The notes under the pieces were generated by a model, which saw only the letters and a list, made by a program, of their open reading frames with translations, was not told the DNA's origin and ran no database searches. This document shows positions 32,608 to 39,836 of a stretch of DNA of 64,000 nucleotides, one piece after another. Source of the DNA: BQOK01 sp048388525 (GTDB taxonomy: Bacteria > Bacillota > Clostridia > Oscillospirales > Ruminococcaceae); contig NZ_DBGCTQ010000049.1 in the NCBI RefSeq assembly GCF_048388525.1, forward strand, positions 62,001 to 126,000, read 5' to 3'. Every line of letters starts with the position of its first letter. Position 1 is the first letter of the stretch. The translations under genes and the position numbers were made by a program.

Positions 32608-33195
32608 AACGTGTCACCTCGGTTCAGATATTAACTTCATTATATTCTATTCCACTGATTTTTACAATTACAATCAGTCGAATTTTATATTTTCATTCAG
32701 TCAAATTATCAAAACTTATTCAGTACAATTTTTAAAACACATATACACTCCCCTGCCACAGCCTGGCAGCGTGTGCCGCGGCAAAAAACAGGTGTGCAAA
32801 ATATCTTGTACGCCGCAGGCATATAAAGCGATTTTGCGCACCTGTTTTGAAGCAAGGGCATGCGGGCGGGGAGAACGCCTGCCGCCAAAGAAAAAGCCCC
32901 GTAAAAGCGCGTTTGCCTTTGAAAGAAACCTGGCCGGAACCTTTGGTCTCCATTCCCTGGCGGAAACCAAAGCCTCCCCGCTTCGCCCCCTGGCGGCCCA
33001 AAAGCCACTTGGCATTTTAGCTGAAAAATCGCTCTGATTTTCGCTGGACACCGGCCGGTGTTTTTTCAGCGGGGGTCGGATTTTTTTGTGTTATACTGAA
33101 AAAACCTTGTTGATTTGATTTTTTTATCGCTTCAGGCAAAGAAAAAATAAAAGCAACAAGGGCAAAACAACAGATTGTTTGAGGAGGAATACAAA
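32608..33195. other. 588-bp gene-free region
   Basis: The left 150 bp are strikingly AT rich and hold the 23-bp-period repeats. The rest (32760-33070) is GC rich and open in several minus-strand frames without a convincing start or family match. It has an inverted repeat at 32789-32802/32831-32844 (13 of 14 bp paired) and a GC-rich palindrome ACACCGGCCGGTGT at 33049 followed by T, itself enclosed by GCTGAAAAA/TTTTTCAGC. These look like hairpins of a non-coding or relic element. No protein gene is supported. Confidence 0.5.
32675..32743. repeat. Three 23-bp direct repeats upstream of DUF4143 gene
   Basis: CAGTNNAATT recurs at exactly 32675, 32698 and 32721, a 23-bp period, each followed by an AT-rich spacer. 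A degenerate fourth site may lie at 32652. On the minus strand the units read toward the DUF4143 start as TTNGACTGAAT-like boxes. The spacing of about two helical turns suggests protein binding on one DNA face. Confidence 0.7.
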
Positions 33196-33465
33196 ATGAA
33201 CGAGCAATGGAACGATCTGTTTTCGATGTTCGGCTGGTCCAGGGGCGGCTTTGACCCGGGCACCGCGGAGCTTTTCAGCGATCTGGAACAGATGATGCAG
33301 CAGAGAACACAGGAAATGGCGCTGGAGGGCCAGGCGGCGGAGGCATTTGCGGCTTACCGGCAGCACCAGGGCGAACAGCTTGATTTTGTGGCGCTGCAAA
33401 ACTTTAAGGCAGGGATCTTTTTTGCGCTGTGGCTCACCGGCTCGACCTTTTTTCACATGTATTAA
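33196..33465 (+). CDS. Small hypothetical protein
   Basis: An 89-residue acidic, mostly helical protein: MNEQWNDLFSMFGWSR, a central EQMMQQRTQEMALEG helix and an ending FKAGIFFALWLTGSTFFHMY that is hydrophobic. The ending resembles the F-x-x-G-x-x-L pattern of short Firmicute proteins of unknown function (DUF6809-like), but I am not certain. It has a perfect GAGGAGG 8 nt before the ATG, a good reason to believe it is expressed. It is monocistronic and ends before the bidirectional terminator at 33530. Confidence 0.65.
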   Translation: MNEQWNDLFSMFGWSRGGFDPGTAELFSDLEQMMQQRTQEMALEGQAAEAFAAYRQHQGEQLDFVALQNFKAGIFFALWLTGSTFFHMY

Positions 33466-33529
33466 AAGCCGCCGGTTTTCCACAATGCAGGGCCCGGAAT
33501 GTGCAAAACCCAAAGCGCCCCGCAGCCAC

Positions 33530-33569
33530 AAAAAAGGAACGCCGGCAGATCTGCCGGCGTTCCTTTTTT
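33530..33569. terminator. Bidirectional terminator between the 89-aa gene and jag
   Basis: A 40-bp perfect palindrome: A-run, GGAACGCCGGCAGA, its complement and a T-run. It ends the plus-strand small gene and, 11 bp past the jag stop, the minus-strand rpmH-rnpA-yidD-yidC-jag unit. Confidence 0.95.
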
Positions 33570-33579
33570 GCAATGGGAT

Positions 33580-34629
33580 TTACAGCTCGACCTTGCCGTA
33601 GAGGGCCAGGCCCTCGGCGTCGTCGATGAGCTGGGTGCGCTTGGGGGCCATGGGCTCGGCGCCCTGGGGGCGGGGGGTATCGGCAAATTCGCGCTCGGGC
33701 ACGCTGGAACGGCGCTCGCCGCCCCGGTAGCCGCCCTTGCCACCCCGGTCGTTGCGGTCGCTGCGGCCATGGCCGCCCTCGCGGCGGGGTCCGCCGCGAT
33801 AACCGCCCTGGCCTCCCCTTCCCCCGCGGCCGCCCTCGCGGCGCTCGGGGAGGTTGCTGGCGTTCGGGTCGGTGGAATAAATGACCACACGGCGGTCGGC
33901 GCCCTCGCCCTTGGACTCGCTGCGCACGCCCTGCATGGCGCCGATGGTGCTGTGGATGATGCGGCGCTCATAGGGGTTCATGGGGTCCATGGCATGGCTG
34001 CGGCCGGTTTTGGCCACCTTGGCGCCGATGCGGCGGGCCAGGGATTCCAGGTCCTTTTCGCGCTTGGAGCGATAGCCGCCCACATCCAGGCCCAGCTTGA
34101 GATAATCGCCGGGGAGGCGGTTCGCCACCAGGCCCGCCAGGTAAGACAGGCTCTCCATGGTCTCGCCCCGGTGGCCGATGAGCACGCCCACGTTGGCGCC
34201 CTCCACCTTCAGGATGGTGGCCTCGCCCTGCTTGACGGCGGTGAGGGCGACTTCACTCACACCCATGGCGGCGAACACGGTTTTTAAGTATTCCACCGCA
34301 GCGGTGAGCTTTTCGCTGGACGCGATGTCCACAGGGCGCTCCTCCATGGCGGGGGCTGGTTCCTGTTTGGGGGCCGGGGAGGGTTCGGGCGCTTTTTGCG
34401 GGGCGGGAGCGGCCTGCTGCACAGGCGGCTGGGGCGCGGGGGCCGGAGCCGGCTCTGGCTCGCCGCCCTCGGCGGTGGCCCGGACCTTGGCCGGGGTGGA
34501 TTTGAACAGCTTGCGGGTGGGCAGCTCGAGAATTTCGATGCTGACCTCTTCCCGCGGGAGGCCCAGCTCACGGCAGGCCTGTTCGGTGGCTTCCTCGACG
34601 GTTTTGCCCGTTACAATGACTTCACGCAT
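33580..34629 (-). CDS. jag: RNA-binding protein Jag/KhpB
   Basis: A 349-residue protein (KhpB/EloR). The Jag-N domain is at residues 1-55 (VIVTGKTVEEATEQACRELG). A Pro/Ala/Glu-rich linker runs to about 105. A type II KH domain follows (LKVEGANVGVLIGHRGETMESL) and an R3H domain (TGRSHAMDPMNPYERRIIHSTI). Unusually, the C-terminus carries about 70 residues rich in RGG/RGGYRGG repeats, typical of RNA-binding tails. Jag links RNA binding to cell elongation and division in streptococci. It starts 2 bp after the yidC stop. Confidence 0.95.
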   Translation of the reverse strand: MREVIVTGKTVEEATEQACRELGLPREEVSIEILELPTRKLFKSTPAKVRATAEGGEPEPAPAPAPQPPVQQAAPAPQKAPEPSPAPKQEPAPAMEERPVDIASSEKLTAAVEYLKTVFAAMGVSEVALTAVKQGEATILKVEGANVGVLIGHRGETMESLSYLAGLVANRLPGDYLKLGLDVGGYRSKREKDLESLARRIGAKVAKTGRSHAMDPMNPYERRIIHSTIGAMQGVRSESKGEGADRRVVIYSTDPNASNLPERREGGRGGRGGQGGYRGGPRREGGHGRSDRNDRGGKGGYRGGERRSSVPEREFADTPRPQGAEPMAPKRTQLIDDAEGLALYGKVEL

Positions 34630-34631
34630 GG

Positions 34632-35663
34632 TTATTCCTCCTTTGCCTCTTCGGCCAGCGGGGTGGTGCGCTCGTCCTTATACTTTTCCTCGTCCAGCTT
34701 GCGGGCCATTTCCAGCCGCAGGCGCGCCATTTCGCTCTCGGTCACTTCCTTGAGGACCTCCTGGCCGGTGGGATCGACGGTCTTGATCTGCTTTTTGGCT
34801 TTTTTGGCCTTTTTCTTGGCCTCGATTTCTTCCTGCACCTGCTGCTTCATCTTTTCGGGGTCGTAGATTTTTTTCAGGATCACGCTCTGAACGAACATGA
34901 GCAGGTTGGAAACGGTGTAGTAGAGCGAGAAGGCCACGGGCACGGTGAAGCCGAACCAGACGAACATCAGGCTCATGATCCAGGGCATCCATTTCATGCT
35001 GCCCTGCATCTCCTGGCCGCTCATTTTCATGGTGATGACGTTGGTGAGGGCCATGGTGAGGACACTGAGGATGGGGAAAATGAGCAGCGCGTTGAACGCG
35101 AGTTCGGGCTTTTGGGTGAGGTCGATGCCCAGGAACACCACGTTGAAGTTCTGGATGGCCTCGAGCTGGCCGGCGGTGAGCAGCTTTGCGGCGTCGGCGG
35201 CAAGGGAACCGTTCTGCACCTGCTGGATCAGGGTGCTGCCGAAGTACATGTCGTAATTCAGGCCCATGGCCCCGGCCACCTGGGTGAGCACATCCTTGCC
35301 GATGTGCAGGATGTGCTGCAGCGGATAGTACACCGCCTCGATCACGCCGAACAGAACGAAAAAGTTGAGGAACATGGGCAGGCAGCCCGCCATGGGGTTG
35401 TAGCCGTATTCCTCCTGCAGGCGCATGAGCTCCTGGTTCTGCTTGTCTTTATCCTTGGCGTACTTTTTCTGGATCTCGGCGATCATCGGCTGATAGGCCG
35501 ACATGCGGGCCGTGTTTTTTTGCTGCTTGAGCTGCAGCGGGAAGGAGAGCAGCCGGATCAAAATGGTGAATACCACCAGCGCCCAGCCGTAGCTGCCCAA
35601 AAAGTCGTACATCCACTTCAGCACATAGCCGAGCGGCGTACCCAGAAAGCCTAGAAAACCCAT
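34632..35663 (-). CDS. yidC: Membrane protein insertase YidC
   Basis: A 343-residue YidC/Oxa1/SpoIIIJ insertase. It starts with a hydrophobic segment (MGFLGFLGTPLGYVLKWMYDFLG), has the conserved FTILIRLLSFPLQLKQQKN with the positively charged groove residue in the first core helix, then MAGCLPMFLNFFVLFGVIEAVYYPL, and two C-terminal hydrophobic segments. A long Lys-rich tail follows. It inserts small membrane proteins alone or with SecYEG. It sits between yidD (109-bp gap) and jag (2-bp gap), the usual order. Confidence 0.96.
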   Translation of the reverse strand: MGFLGFLGTPLGYVLKWMYDFLGSYGWALVVFTILIRLLSFPLQLKQQKNTARMSAYQPMIAEIQKKYAKDKDKQNQELMRLQEEYGYNPMAGCLPMFLNFFVLFGVIEAVYYPLQHILHIGKDVLTQVAGAMGLNYDMYFGSTLIQQVQNGSLAADAAKLLTAGQLEAIQNFNVVFLGIDLTQKPELAFNALLIFPILSVLTMALTNVITMKMSGQEMQGSMKWMPWIMSLMFVWFGFTVPVAFSLYYTVSNLLMFVQSVILKKIYDPEKMKQQVQEEIEAKKKAKKAKKQIKTVDPTGQEVLKEVTESEMARLRLEMARKLDEEKYKDERTTPLAEEAKEE

Positions 35664-35772
35664 AACTTGTCCATTCCGCCCCGGTTGCGCGCCGGGGCTT
35701 TTTATAGTTTATTCGAAGGACTTGGCACCGGCGCAAACGGGCAAGTCACAAGTGGCTGTGTTGAAAATGGCC

Positions 35773-36030
35773 TCAGACGCGGCGCAGCCTGCGGCAGTCG
35801 TTTTTCCAGCGGCCCTTTTCGGGAACGGGGTCGTAGCCCGTTTTGCCGAAGGGGTTGCAGCGCAAAATGCGCCACACCGCCAGCAGCGTGCCCTTTGCCG
35901 CGCCGTGCACCTCCAGCGCCTGGAGCGCATACTCGCTGCAGGTGGGCAGGAAACGGCAGTGATGCCCCAGATGGGGCGAAATGTACTTTTTATAAAAGCG
36001 GATGGGCGCCGCCAGCAGCCGGGCGATCAT
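35773..36030 (-). CDS. yidD: Membrane protein insertion efficiency factor YidD
   Basis: An 85-residue protein of the YidD family. Motifs: RFYKKYISPHLGHHCRFLPTC and SEYALQALEVHGAAKG, then WRILRCNPFGKTGYDPVPEK. It is a small membrane-associated protein that helps YidC-dependent insertion. Its ATG overlaps the rnpA stop by ATGA, showing translational coupling with the RNase P protein gene, as in most Firmicutes. Confidence 0.96.
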   Translation of the reverse strand: MIARLLAAPIRFYKKYISPHLGHHCRFLPTCSEYALQALEVHGAAKGTLLAVWRILRCNPFGKTGYDPVPEKGRWKNDCRRLRRV

Positions 36031-36359
36031 TCCACCAGACCCGCGCTGTGCAGAAGCTGCCGGGCGGCCTTTGCCACCTCGCCGCTTTTGCAGCGGGCCG
36101 TTTGGCCCCTGGCCACGAACACCAGGTCCCAGCCGCCCACGTTGTAGGGCAGGGTTTCGTACAGTGCCGCGCGCATGACCCGGCGCGCCCGGTTGCGCTG
36201 CACCGCGCCCCCCACCTTTTTGGTGGCGGTGAGGCCCACCCGGGTATGCCCCAGGCGGTTTTTATTTACATAGAGCACCAGTTTGGGGTGCACGTAGGAC
36301 CTGCCCCGGGCGTAAACCCGGCCAAACTCCCTGTTGCGTGTGATGGGCCGGTAGCGCAT
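36027..36359 (-). CDS. rnpA: Ribonuclease P protein component
   Basis: A 110-residue basic protein that assists the RNase P RNA in 5' tRNA maturation. The start MRYRPITRNREFGRVYARGRS and the central RVGLTATKKVGGAVQRNRARRVMR carry the RNR motif. The ATG at 36359 lies close behind GGAGGGA (short spacing of about 4 nt); the frame opens 12 codons earlier without a site. Order rpmH-rnpA-yidD is the classical one. Confidence 0.96.
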   Translation of the reverse strand: MRYRPITRNREFGRVYARGRSYVHPKLVLYVNKNRLGHTRVGLTATKKVGGAVQRNRARRVMRAALYETLPYNVGGWDLVFVARGQTARCKSGEVAKAARQLLHSAGLVE

Positions 36360-36437
36360 GTTCCCTCCATATGGAAAAACAAGGCCACCGATCACTCAGC
36401 GGCCTTGCGGTTCGACCTTGCTCTGCGGTCGGTCTTA

Positions 36438-36572
36438 TCAGGCGGACAGCTTGGCGCGGCCCTTGGAACGGCGGGCGGCAATTACCTTGCGGCCGTTCTT
36501 GCTGGCCATGCGCTTTAAAAAGCCGTGCACGCCGCTGCGCTGACGCTTCTTGGGCTGGTACGTTCTTTTCAT
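36438..36572 (-). CDS. rpmH: 50S ribosomal protein L34
   Basis: A 44-residue ribosomal protein, start MKRTYQPKKRQRSGVHGFLK, then ASKNGRKVIAARRSKGRAK. All conserved positions of bL34 appear intact. GGAGG lies 8 nt before the ATG at 36572. It leads the minus-strand rpmH-rnpA-yidD-yidC-jag unit and is divergent from dnaA across 299 bp. Confidence 0.98.
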   Translation of the reverse strand: MKRTYQPKKRQRSGVHGFLKRMASKNGRKVIAARRSKGRAKLSA

Positions 36573-36799
36573 GTTTTTATCCTCCATTTTCCCCATTTTA
36601 CGGGTCTTATTATTTTGTGCGATGTTCCCCGCCAAAAGGGGACGACCTTGCAACTTAAAAGTATACTGGAAAGGCGCGGAGTTTGTCAACACCCAAAGCT
36701 GATATTTTTTGGCTCAAAGGGCGGCGCACGGGCATTTTTTCCAAATTTTAAGCCCATGCTAACCCTGTGCCGGCCCTATATAGCTAAGGTAATTTATAT

Positions 36800-36828
36800 T
36801 TGTAAAGGGCGGCGGTTTATGGTATAAT
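36800..36828 (+). promoter_or_regulatory. Probable dnaA promoter
   Basis: TTGTAA at 36800-36805 and TATAAT at 36823-36828 are separated by exactly 17 bp. The predicted transcription start near 36835 leaves a short leader before dnaA. No DnaA box was seen in the rpmH-dnaA gap. Confidence 0.75.
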
Positions 36829-36871
36829 CATTTGGATACAAATTTTTGCGATAATGGAGCGTACCATCACT

Positions 36872-38194
36872 ATGGATTCCTTTAACGACGTTTTGAATGC
36901 AGCGAAAGAATACTGCAAAGAGCGCCTGGTAGACGCCACCTATAACCTGTACATCGACGGGCTGGAAGCGGTGAGCTTTGAGGGCAGCGGCAAGGTGGTG
37001 CTTGCTGTGCGCAACGACTTTATCTGCACCATTGTGCGGGACCGGTACACCCCCCTTTTGAAGGAGGCCCTGGCCGCGATGCTGGGCTTTGAGGTGGAGG
37101 TGGAGTTGATGGTGCCCGCCGCCGCGCCCGCGCAGCCCGAGGCCGCCGCGGAAAAGCCCCTGCCCCGCACCGACCCGGACGGCCGCTACGATTTTAATTT
37201 TGAAAACTTTATCAAGGGCCCCTCGAACCAGTTCGCCTATGCGGCGGCGCAGGCCGTGGCCTCGAACCCGTCGGGCGCTTACAACCCCCTGTTCATCTAC
37301 GGCCAGTCGGGCCTGGGCAAGACCCACCTGCTGACCGCCATTCAGATTGAGATCAAAAAGAACCACCCGGATTTCAACATTGTTTACGTGGACTGTGAAA
37401 AATTCACCAACGAGATCATCACCGCCATCCGGGAGGGCAGCACCGAGCAGTTCCGGCTGAAATACCGGGCCGCGGACGTGCTGCTGGTGGACGACATCCA
37501 GTTTATTGCGGGCAAAGAGAGCACCCAGGAGGAATTCTTCCACACTTTTAATACCCTGCACAACGCCGGCAAGCAGATCGTGCTGGCCAGCGACCGCCCG
37601 GCCAAGGAGATCAAGAGCCTGGAGGAGCGTTTGCGCACCCGGTTCGAGTGGGGCCTGACCGCGGACATCCAGCCGCCGGACTTTGAAACCCGGGTGGCGA
37701 TCATCCGCCGCAAGGCCGAGCTGTTCCACCTGGAAATCCCGGACGACGTGGCCGAATTCATCGCGAACCACCTGAAAAACAACATCCGGCAGCTGGAGGG
37801 CGCAGTGAAAAAGCTGAACGCCTATTACATGCTGGAGGGCATCCAGCCGGTGATCGGCGTGGCCCAGAACGCCATCAAGGATATTCTGAACGAAACCCAG
37901 CCCGTGCCCGTGACCATTGAAAAGATCATTGGAGAGGTGGGCCGCACCTACAACGTGAGCCCGGCGGAAATACGGGGCATGCGGCGCACGGCCAATATCT
38001 CCTCGGCACGGCAGACCGCCATTTATGTGGTGCGCGAGATCACCGGCATGAGCATGGAGGACATCGGCAAGGAATTCGGCGGCCGCGACCACTCCACCAT
38101 CGTGTACTCGCTGAAAGCCCTGGAAAGCAACCTGGAAAACGACCGGCACCTGAAAGAAACCGTGGAAGACATTATTAAAAATGTACGCACCTGA
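36872..38194 (+). CDS. dnaA: Chromosomal replication initiator DnaA
   Basis: A 440-residue initiator. Domain I is at the N-terminus (MDSFNDVLNAAKEYCKERLV). The AAA+ domain has Walker A GQSGLGKTHL, Walker B LLVDDIQFIAGKE, sensor I VLASDRPAKEIKSL and the initiator-specific ISM region. Domain IV ends with the DnaA signature (GGRDHSTIVYS) that reads DnaA boxes. The ATG at 36872 has GGAG 12 nt upstream and gives the usual N-terminus; an ATG at 36854 would add six residues but has no ribosome site. oriC follows the gene. Confidence 0.97.
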   Translation: MDSFNDVLNAAKEYCKERLVDATYNLYIDGLEAVSFEGSGKVVLAVRNDFICTIVRDRYTPLLKEALAAMLGFEVEVELMVPAAAPAQPEAAAEKPLPRTDPDGRYDFNFENFIKGPSNQFAYAAAQAVASNPSGAYNPLFIYGQSGLGKTHLLTAIQIEIKKNHPDFNIVYVDCEKFTNEIITAIREGSTEQFRLKYRAADVLLVDDIQFIAGKESTQEEFFHTFNTLHNAGKQIVLASDRPAKEIKSLEERLRTRFEWGLTADIQPPDFETRVAIIRRKAELFHLEIPDDVAEFIANHLKNNIRQLEGAVKKLNAYYMLEGIQPVIGVAQNAIKDILNETQPVPVTIEKIIGEVGRTYNVSPAEIRGMRRTANISSARQTAIYVVREITGMSMEDIGKEFGGRDHSTIVYSLKALESNLENDRHLKETVEDIIKNVRT

Positions 38195-38228
38195 ACCGGC
38201 ACAAAAAAAGAGCAAGTCTTTCACATAG

Positions 38229-38307
38229 TTTTCCACAATTAACAACAGGTTTTCCACATAGGGTGTGCAAAACATCGCCGTTTATTCTTATCAACATCTT
38301 GTCCACA
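38229..38307 (+). promoter_or_regulatory. DnaA box cluster
   Basis: Plus-strand 9-mers matching TTWTNCACA or near it: TTTTCCACA at 38229 and 38250, TTATCAACA at 38288 and TTGTCCACA at 38299. All point the same way. None is the exact TTATCCACA consensus. Confidence 0.85.
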
Positions 38308-38364
38308 AAAACAGTGGAATTTTAAACGGCAGGAAAAACGGCTTGTCCAAAGGGCGGAAAGGGC

Positions 38365-38404
38365 TTTTCCACGGTTTCAACGGCCCCTACTATTACGTCT
38401 ATTG
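38365..38404 (+). promoter_or_regulatory. Basal unwinding element: DnaA box, GC step and DnaA-trios
   Basis: TTTTCCACG at 38365-38373 and TTTCAACGG at 38374-38382 are followed by CCCC and then CTACTATTACGTCTATTG. Read 3' to 5' on the minus strand, the last part gives GAT GAT AAT GCA GAT AAC, which fits the DnaA-trio pattern (3'-GAT-5' repeats) described for Bacillus. AT-rich DNA follows from 38401. Confidence 0.65.
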
Positions 38405-38478
38405 AAAAGTATGTTTTAAAGAGCTATTTTTGAATTTTTCTTCCCAGGGAAGATTTCCTTACGAAAGGAGCGGCAAAT

Positions 38479-39579
38479 ATGAATATCGTATGCGATAAGA
38501 CCCTGTTGTCGGCAGCCATCGACGGCGTGTCCAAGGCGGTGACCCTGCGCTCTTCCATTCCCGCGCTGGAGGGCATCCTGCTGAAAGCGGAGGGATTCCA
38601 GCTGACCCTGACCGGCTACGACCTGGAAATGGGCATTACCACCACCATTGAGGCCAACGTGCGGGAGCCGGGCGAGATCGTGCTCTCGGCAAAGCTTTTG
38701 GGTGATATGGTGCGCAGGCTGCCCGGGGGCGAGGTGACCATCTGCACCAACGAGGCGGGCAACGCCACGGTGAAAGGCGGCGTTGCGGAGTTTGATATCC
38801 TGGCCATGAGCGCCTCGGATTACCCCGACCTGCCTAACCCCGGCGCGGACCGGACCTTTACCATTTCGGCCGGGATGCTGCGGGACATGATCGACAAGAC
38901 CCTGTACGCCGTGAGCCAGGACGACAAAAAACCCGCCCATACCGGCGAGCTGTTTGCCATTGAAGAGGACAAACTTACCGTAGTGGCGCTGGACGGCTAC
39001 CGGCTGGCAATTGTGGAGCGGCCAATCCAGGCGGAAAAGCACATCCGCATTATCATCCCCGCCAAGACCCTGACCGAGGTGAACAAGCTTTTGGGCGAGG
39101 ACGACCAGGAGGTCGCCATCTCGGCAAACCGGCGGTTCGTGGTGTTTGAGACCGGCAGGTATGTGATTCTTTCGCGGCTGATCGAGGGCGAGTTTTTGAA
39201 TTACGCCAACGTGATCCCGGAGGGCTACAAGACCCGGGTAGTGCTGGAAAGCCGGGATTTTATCGACACCATTGAGCGGGCCTCGCTGATCATTACCGAG
39301 CGGCTGAAAAACCCGCTGCGCATTCTGTTTGACAACAAGGTGACCGTGCGCTGCCAGACAAACCTGGGCAAGGTGGTGGACGAGTTCGAGGCGAAGATCG
39401 AGGGCGAACAGGTGGAAATCGGCTTCAACAACCGCTACCTGCTGGACGCGCTGCGCAATTCCAAGTGCGAAAAGGTGGTGCTGGAGATGAGCGGCCCCCT
39501 GTCCCCCGTGAAGATCCTGCCGGAGGAGGGCGCCGACTTTATCTACCTGGTGCTGCCAGTGCGCTTTAAAAACGATTGA
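38479..39579 (+). CDS. dnaN: DNA polymerase III sliding clamp, beta subunit
   Basis: A 366-residue beta clamp. It starts MNIVCDKTLLSAAIDGVSKAV and shows three repeated clamp domains: IPALEGILLKAEGFQLTLTGYDLEMG, then VALDGYRLAIVERPI in the middle domain, and a C-terminal SGPLSPVKILPEEGADFIYLVLPVR that carries the partner-binding pocket. Length is normal. AAAGGAG lies about 9 nt before the ATG. It is the first gene after oriC in the replication direction, leading the dnaN-yaaA-recF-remB unit. Confidence 0.98.
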   Translation: MNIVCDKTLLSAAIDGVSKAVTLRSSIPALEGILLKAEGFQLTLTGYDLEMGITTTIEANVREPGEIVLSAKLLGDMVRRLPGGEVTICTNEAGNATVKGGVAEFDILAMSASDYPDLPNPGADRTFTISAGMLRDMIDKTLYAVSQDDKKPAHTGELFAIEEDKLTVVALDGYRLAIVERPIQAEKHIRIIIPAKTLTEVNKLLGEDDQEVAISANRRFVVFETGRYVILSRLIEGEFLNYANVIPEGYKTRVVLESRDFIDTIERASLIITERLKNPLRILFDNKVTVRCQTNLGKVVDEFEAKIEGEQVEIGFNNRYLLDALRNSKCEKVVLEMSGPLSPVKILPEEGADFIYLVLPVRFKND

Positions 39580-39607
39580 GGGGCCTCTTCCCTTTTGAAA
39601 GACAGGA

Positions 39608-39832
39608 ATGGAAACGATGGAACGGATCTTGATCCATACGGAATTTATAAAACTGGATTCCCTTTTGAAGCTGGCGGGCCTGGCCGAGACCGGCGGCGAG
39701 GCAAAGCTGCTGGTGCAGGAGGGCCGGGTTCTGGTGAACGGCGAGGTGTGCGAAATGCGGGGCAAAAAGCTGCGCGGCGGCGACACCGTGACCCTGGACG
39801 GCCGCACCGTGACCGTTGGGCAGGGAAAATAA
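39608..39832 (+). CDS. yaaA: S4-domain RNA-binding protein YaaA (RlbA-like)
   Basis: A 74-residue protein made of one S4 fold: IHTEFIKLDSLLKLAGLAET, GGEAKLLVQEGRVLVNGE, and RGKKLRGGDTVTLDG. It sits between dnaN and recF as in Bacillus and most clostridia, where it has been linked to ribosome assembly. An ATG at 39617 is an alternative start with GGAAA just upstream; the ATG at 39608 has only a weak AGGA next to it. The recF start follows the stop by 4 nt. Confidence 0.9.
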   Translation: METMERILIHTEFIKLDSLLKLAGLAETGGEAKLLVQEGRVLVNGEVCEMRGKKLRGGDTVTLDGRTVTVGQGK

Positions 39833-39836
39833 GCCG

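Larger units (their letters stand above)
38195..38478. other. Chromosomal replication origin oriC
   Basis: The 284-bp dnaA-dnaN gap carries at least five DnaA-box-like 9-mers on the plus strand, a GC-rich step, a DnaA-trio-like tract and then AT-rich DNA up to dnaN. Gene strands diverge from this area. This is the expected place and content for a Firmicute oriC. Confidence 0.9.

Noticed and set aside
32709..33051. Overlapping minus-strand frames of 89-111 codons
   Set aside because: Three frames are open at once, products look like unstructured shadows, and none has a convincing start site. Hairpins in the same DNA suggest a non-coding relic.
35678..35706. CCCCGG...CCGGGGC hairpin with T-run between yidC and yidD
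   Set aside because: Its T-run is on the plus strand, while the flanking genes are on the minus strand. It is unlikely to act as their terminator.
36794..38275. Minus-strand open frame of 493 codons opposite dnaA
   Set aside because: Antisense shadow; dnaA has all family motifs on the plus strand.
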